DNA from: Pteria penguin
Taxonomy: Eukaryota > Mollusca > Bivalvia > Pterioida > Pteriidae
NCBI GenBank assembly: GCA_035048485.1
Contig: CM068587.1
Location: 55,780,288-55,844,287, forward strand
Reading direction: 5' to 3'
Length of the DNA: 64,000 nt
A program made the position numbers and the translations under genes. The notes under the pieces were generated by a model. That model had not been told where the DNA came from, made no database searches, and saw only the letters and a program-made list of their open reading frames with translations. Below are positions 60,975-64,000 of this stretch, one piece after another. The first letter of the stretch is position 1; each line of letters begins with the position of its first letter.

Positions 60975-61038
60975 CTAAAATTTATTCATCTCATCCATCT
61001 CTACTGTGTTTGATTCATTGGGAACTTTTGGTGCTTTC
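60975..61038 (-). pseudogene. Remnant of the receptor's last exon
   Basis: Encodes the last 21 codons plus stop of the receptor at 42964 (APKVPNES..VEMDEMNKF) with one Ser to Asn change. Everything else of the exon is missing at the deletion join. Confidence 0.88.
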
Positions 61039-61269
61039 ATATAAACATCCGTTGCTGGCGATAATGATGTTTAATGATGGTTAATATGGTTTGAGATCCC
61101 CCCCCCCCAATTTTCGCTATCACGAGTTAAATATCTCCGGCTTTCATGTTACTGAAAGAAAAATTGACCCTCAATTAACCAACCAATCAAACTACTAACG
61201 AACCAACTACGTAGTCACAGACTGTCACACAAAGTATAGTCAGGTATGTTTAATGTGTTATGCAAACCT

Positions 61270-62765
61270 TGTAGATTATAGTCCGACAGGAACCTTTACC
61301 TTTTGCTAGTAATGATATGGTTACCAATGAAAACTGGTTCCTCCAGGCAATCAAACAACAGTACGAGGGTCTCTTTACAGCGTTACCTTTCGCTCGTTAG
61401 AATTAGGCTACCAATGAGAAATTGTTCCTACTGGCAGTCAGAAAATAGTACAACGGTCTCTTTAAACCTTTACCAATGTTTCCCGCTGGCTATCAGACAA
61501 AAGTACTACAGTCTCTATATACCGTTACCAATGAGAACTTGGTCCACCAGGCAATCAGACAACAGTACTACCGTCTCTGTATACCGTTACCAATGAGAAC
61601 TTGATCCACCAGGCAATCAGACAACAGTACTACACTCTCTGTATACCGTTACCAATGAGAACTGGTCCCCCTTGGCAATCAGACAACAGTACTACAGTCT
61701 CTGTATACCGTTACCAGTGAGAACTGGTCCCCCTTGGCAGTCAGACAACAGTACTACTGTCTCTGTATACCGTTACCAATGAGAACTTGATCCACCTGGC
61801 AGTCAGACAACAGTACTACAGTCTCTATATACCGTTACCAATGAGAACTGGTCCCCCTTGGCAGTCAGACAACAGTACTACAGTCTCTATACACCGTTAC
61901 CAATGAGAACTTGATCCACCAGGCAATCAGACAACAGTACTACAATCTCTATATACCGTTACCAATGAGAACTGGTCCCCCTTGGCAGTCAGACAACAGT
62001 ACTACAGTCTCTATACACCGTTACCAATGAGAACTTGATCCACCTGGCAGTCAGACAACAGTACTACAGTCTCTATATACCGTTACTAATGAGAAGTGGA
62101 TCCACCTGGCAATCAGACAACAGTACTACAATCTCTATATACCGTTACCAATGAGAACTGGATCCACCAGGCAATCAAACAACAGTACTACAATCTCTAT
62201 ATACCGTTACCAATGAGAACTGGATCCACCAGGCAGTCAGACAACAGTACTACAGTCTCCGTATACCGTTACCAATGAGAAGTGGATCCACCTGGCAATC
62301 AGACAACAGTACTAGTCTCATGTACCCTTACCAGTGAGATCTGGTACCTCCAGGTTATCAGACAATATCGCAACGGTCTCTTTATACCTTTACTAATGTG
62401 AACTGGTCCCTCTTGGCAGTCAGAAAACAATACTACGGTCTCTTTATACCGTTACCCTCTGCTCGTCAAGATTTGGTAACCAATGAAAATAGGATCCTCC
62501 AGGCGATCAGACTACAGTACGACGGTCTCTTTATACCATTTCCTACACAACTGGTTCCTCCTGGCAATCAGGCAGCAGTGCGACGTTTTCTTTATTCCGT
62601 TATCAATGAGAATTGGATCCTCATGGCAATCAGAAAACAGTACGAGGGTCTCTTTATACCGTTACCAATGAGAACTGGTTCCTCCTGGCAACCAGACAAC
62701 AATAAGACTGTCTCTTAATACATTTACCAATGAGAACTGGTTCCTCAGGCAATTGACTTATCGTC
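61270..62765 (-). repeat. Tandem array, 62-bp unit, about 22 copies
   Basis: Units with GTTACCAATGAGAACTGGTC and CAGTCAGACAACAGTACTAC; reverse complement of the monomers at 40375-41420 but expanded with a different period. Confidence 0.9.
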
Positions 62766-63654
62766 AAATGCCCGACACCACACCTTTTGGCACACTTTTT
62801 CGTTATGGCGTCATAAATAAATGGCCCGTCAAACATGATATTAACTGTGACGTCACAATGAAACTACGTAATAGGCGTGGTTAAAGTTGGATCTGGCGAT
62901 CCCTCAATTAGACAACAGCACGACGATATCTTTATACCATTAAAAATGCAATAAGACGATCCCTTTATTCGATGATGACTAATAGATAAACAATTATTTA
63001 AGAGAGGTATCCCTAGTGTGATTGTTTTAAGACAATGGAAGCCCTAGTGTGAAGTCAATTGTAATCTATATGATAGAATAAAAGTGGTGTCTGTTTTAAC
63101 GAAACCAGTACACATCAAGTAGTATTTCTTAATATGAATAAGCATTATCTTTGACAGGAGTTATTCAATGAATGCAGCTATAATGGTCACTTTACTGCAA
63201 GCGATACGATTCATTAGGAACTTTCTTTTTTGTCTCTTTTTGTGCGAGTTCCGAATGTATAAAGACTTTGTCTATATCATCTAGCAAAGTAAACAACGGA
63301 AGTGAAATATTTTAATATCTACAAAGCTAAACAAACAGAGGTGAAATGTGCAAACTAAGATAAAACACAGCAGTTATTATCAAATCCTTAACAAAACTCA
63401 TCTGAGTAGCTTTTTGAGGGAAAAGGGTCCAAGGCAATGCGCTTAAATTGGTACCAGTAGAGGAGTACCTGTAACCGACTAAAATCAGTAAACGGCTACT
63501 ACGGTATTAGGGCTTTTGATGCGTCAATTTATGAGATTGTTCACGTGATTTTCTGCAATATATATAGGAGACCTATCATTATATTTTAAAATTTCGTAAA
63601 TTCACGTTTTGAATTCACTTAATAAAGTATTAGAGGGTTACTGGTTTAATTTCA

Positions 63655-63890
63655 GAACAGTTCACGAAGTATTCTATCACAGCTTCTAACTTGCCTCCAC
63701 CATGGATCGTGCTCAGTGTTCTGTGATGTAGGATACCAGAGAAGCAGACAAAGCCTCCTACGGTCAGGAGGTACTCTATCACAGCTTCTAACTTGCCTCC
63801 ACCATGGATCGTGCTCAATGTTCTGTGATGTAGGATACCAGAGGAGCAGACAAAGCCTCCTACAGTCAGGAGGTACTCTATCACAGCTTT
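63655..63890 (-). repeat. Inverted copy of the 100-bp array
   Basis: Two units containing CTCCACCATGGATCGTGCTC, complement of the units at 39008-39560. Confidence 0.88.
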
Positions 63891-64000
63891 TAATTCTATT
63901 TTCCTATTTTAATTGCACTTCTTATGTGCACACTAAGATTTAAAAGCAGATTTGGGGCAATGCAATGACGCAGGTAAACAAGCTATACAGTAACTGACAG

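Larger units (their letters stand above)
60288..63890 (-). repeat. Inverted duplication, arm 2 (with internal deletion)
   Basis: Reverse-complement landmarks in order: 30-bp GGTAAATTAGT-type array (60.3-60.66), receptor 3' flank (60.67-60.97), receptor exon end, intron sequence (61.04-61.2), tandem array (61.27-62.76), GAGGTGAAATGTGCAAAC (about 63.34), 100-bp array (63.65-63.89). Confidence 0.85.

Overview
The window is invertebrate genomic DNA. Genes are split by GT-AG introns, there are several tRNA-derived SINE families, long (TA)n tracts and many minisatellites. The SINE and reverse-transcriptase types resemble those I associate with molluscs, so a marine mollusc is my best guess (inference).

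Region 1 (1 to about 10.7 kb) is the right-hand part of a large DNA-virus-like element of the Polinton/adintovirus kind, running off the left edge. On the minus strand it carries a virion-type protein open at the edge, two related basic proteins, a packaging-type ATPase, two small cysteine-containing proteins, a protein-primed family B DNA polymerase, and an upstream ORF that looks like the polymerase's detached N-terminal part. On the plus strand lies a protein with two CCHC zinc knuckles, then three very small genes. Each of those three ends in a perfect 16-base stem-loop of the replication-dependent histone mRNA type, 20-24 bases after the stop codon. Two of them share a repeated promoter motif. 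A divergent promoter at 7.4-7.6 kb holds a cluster of nuclear-receptor half-sites. No integrase or major capsid gene is visible; they may lie to the left.

Region 2 (11.3-17.3 kb) has the last four exons of an ionotropic glutamate receptor (+). Its earlier exons are absent, so the element either sits in an intron of this gene or has cut it off. The donor of the third exon is the first unit of a 47-bp minisatellite.

Region 3 (21.1-33.2 kb) is a secreted HHIP-like/glucose-dehydrogenase-type beta-propeller gene (-). Seven exons were resolved; the C-terminal exon was not found. Introns are full of SINEs and MITEs, and intron 1 has a minisatellite rich in consensus 5' splice sites.

Region 4 (35-44 kb) has a foldback element and a two-exon seven-transmembrane receptor (+). 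Sequence from about 39.0 to 43.9 kb, including the last exon of the receptor, recurs inverted at 60.3-63.9 kb, where a 985-bp deletion has removed nearly all of that exon.

Region 5 (47.2-53.4 kb) is a complete four-exon SLC46-like transporter (+). Region 6 (53.4-60.3 kb) has two reverse-transcriptase remnants (-), dispersed repeats and microsatellites. Region 7 is the inverted second arm with its tandem arrays.
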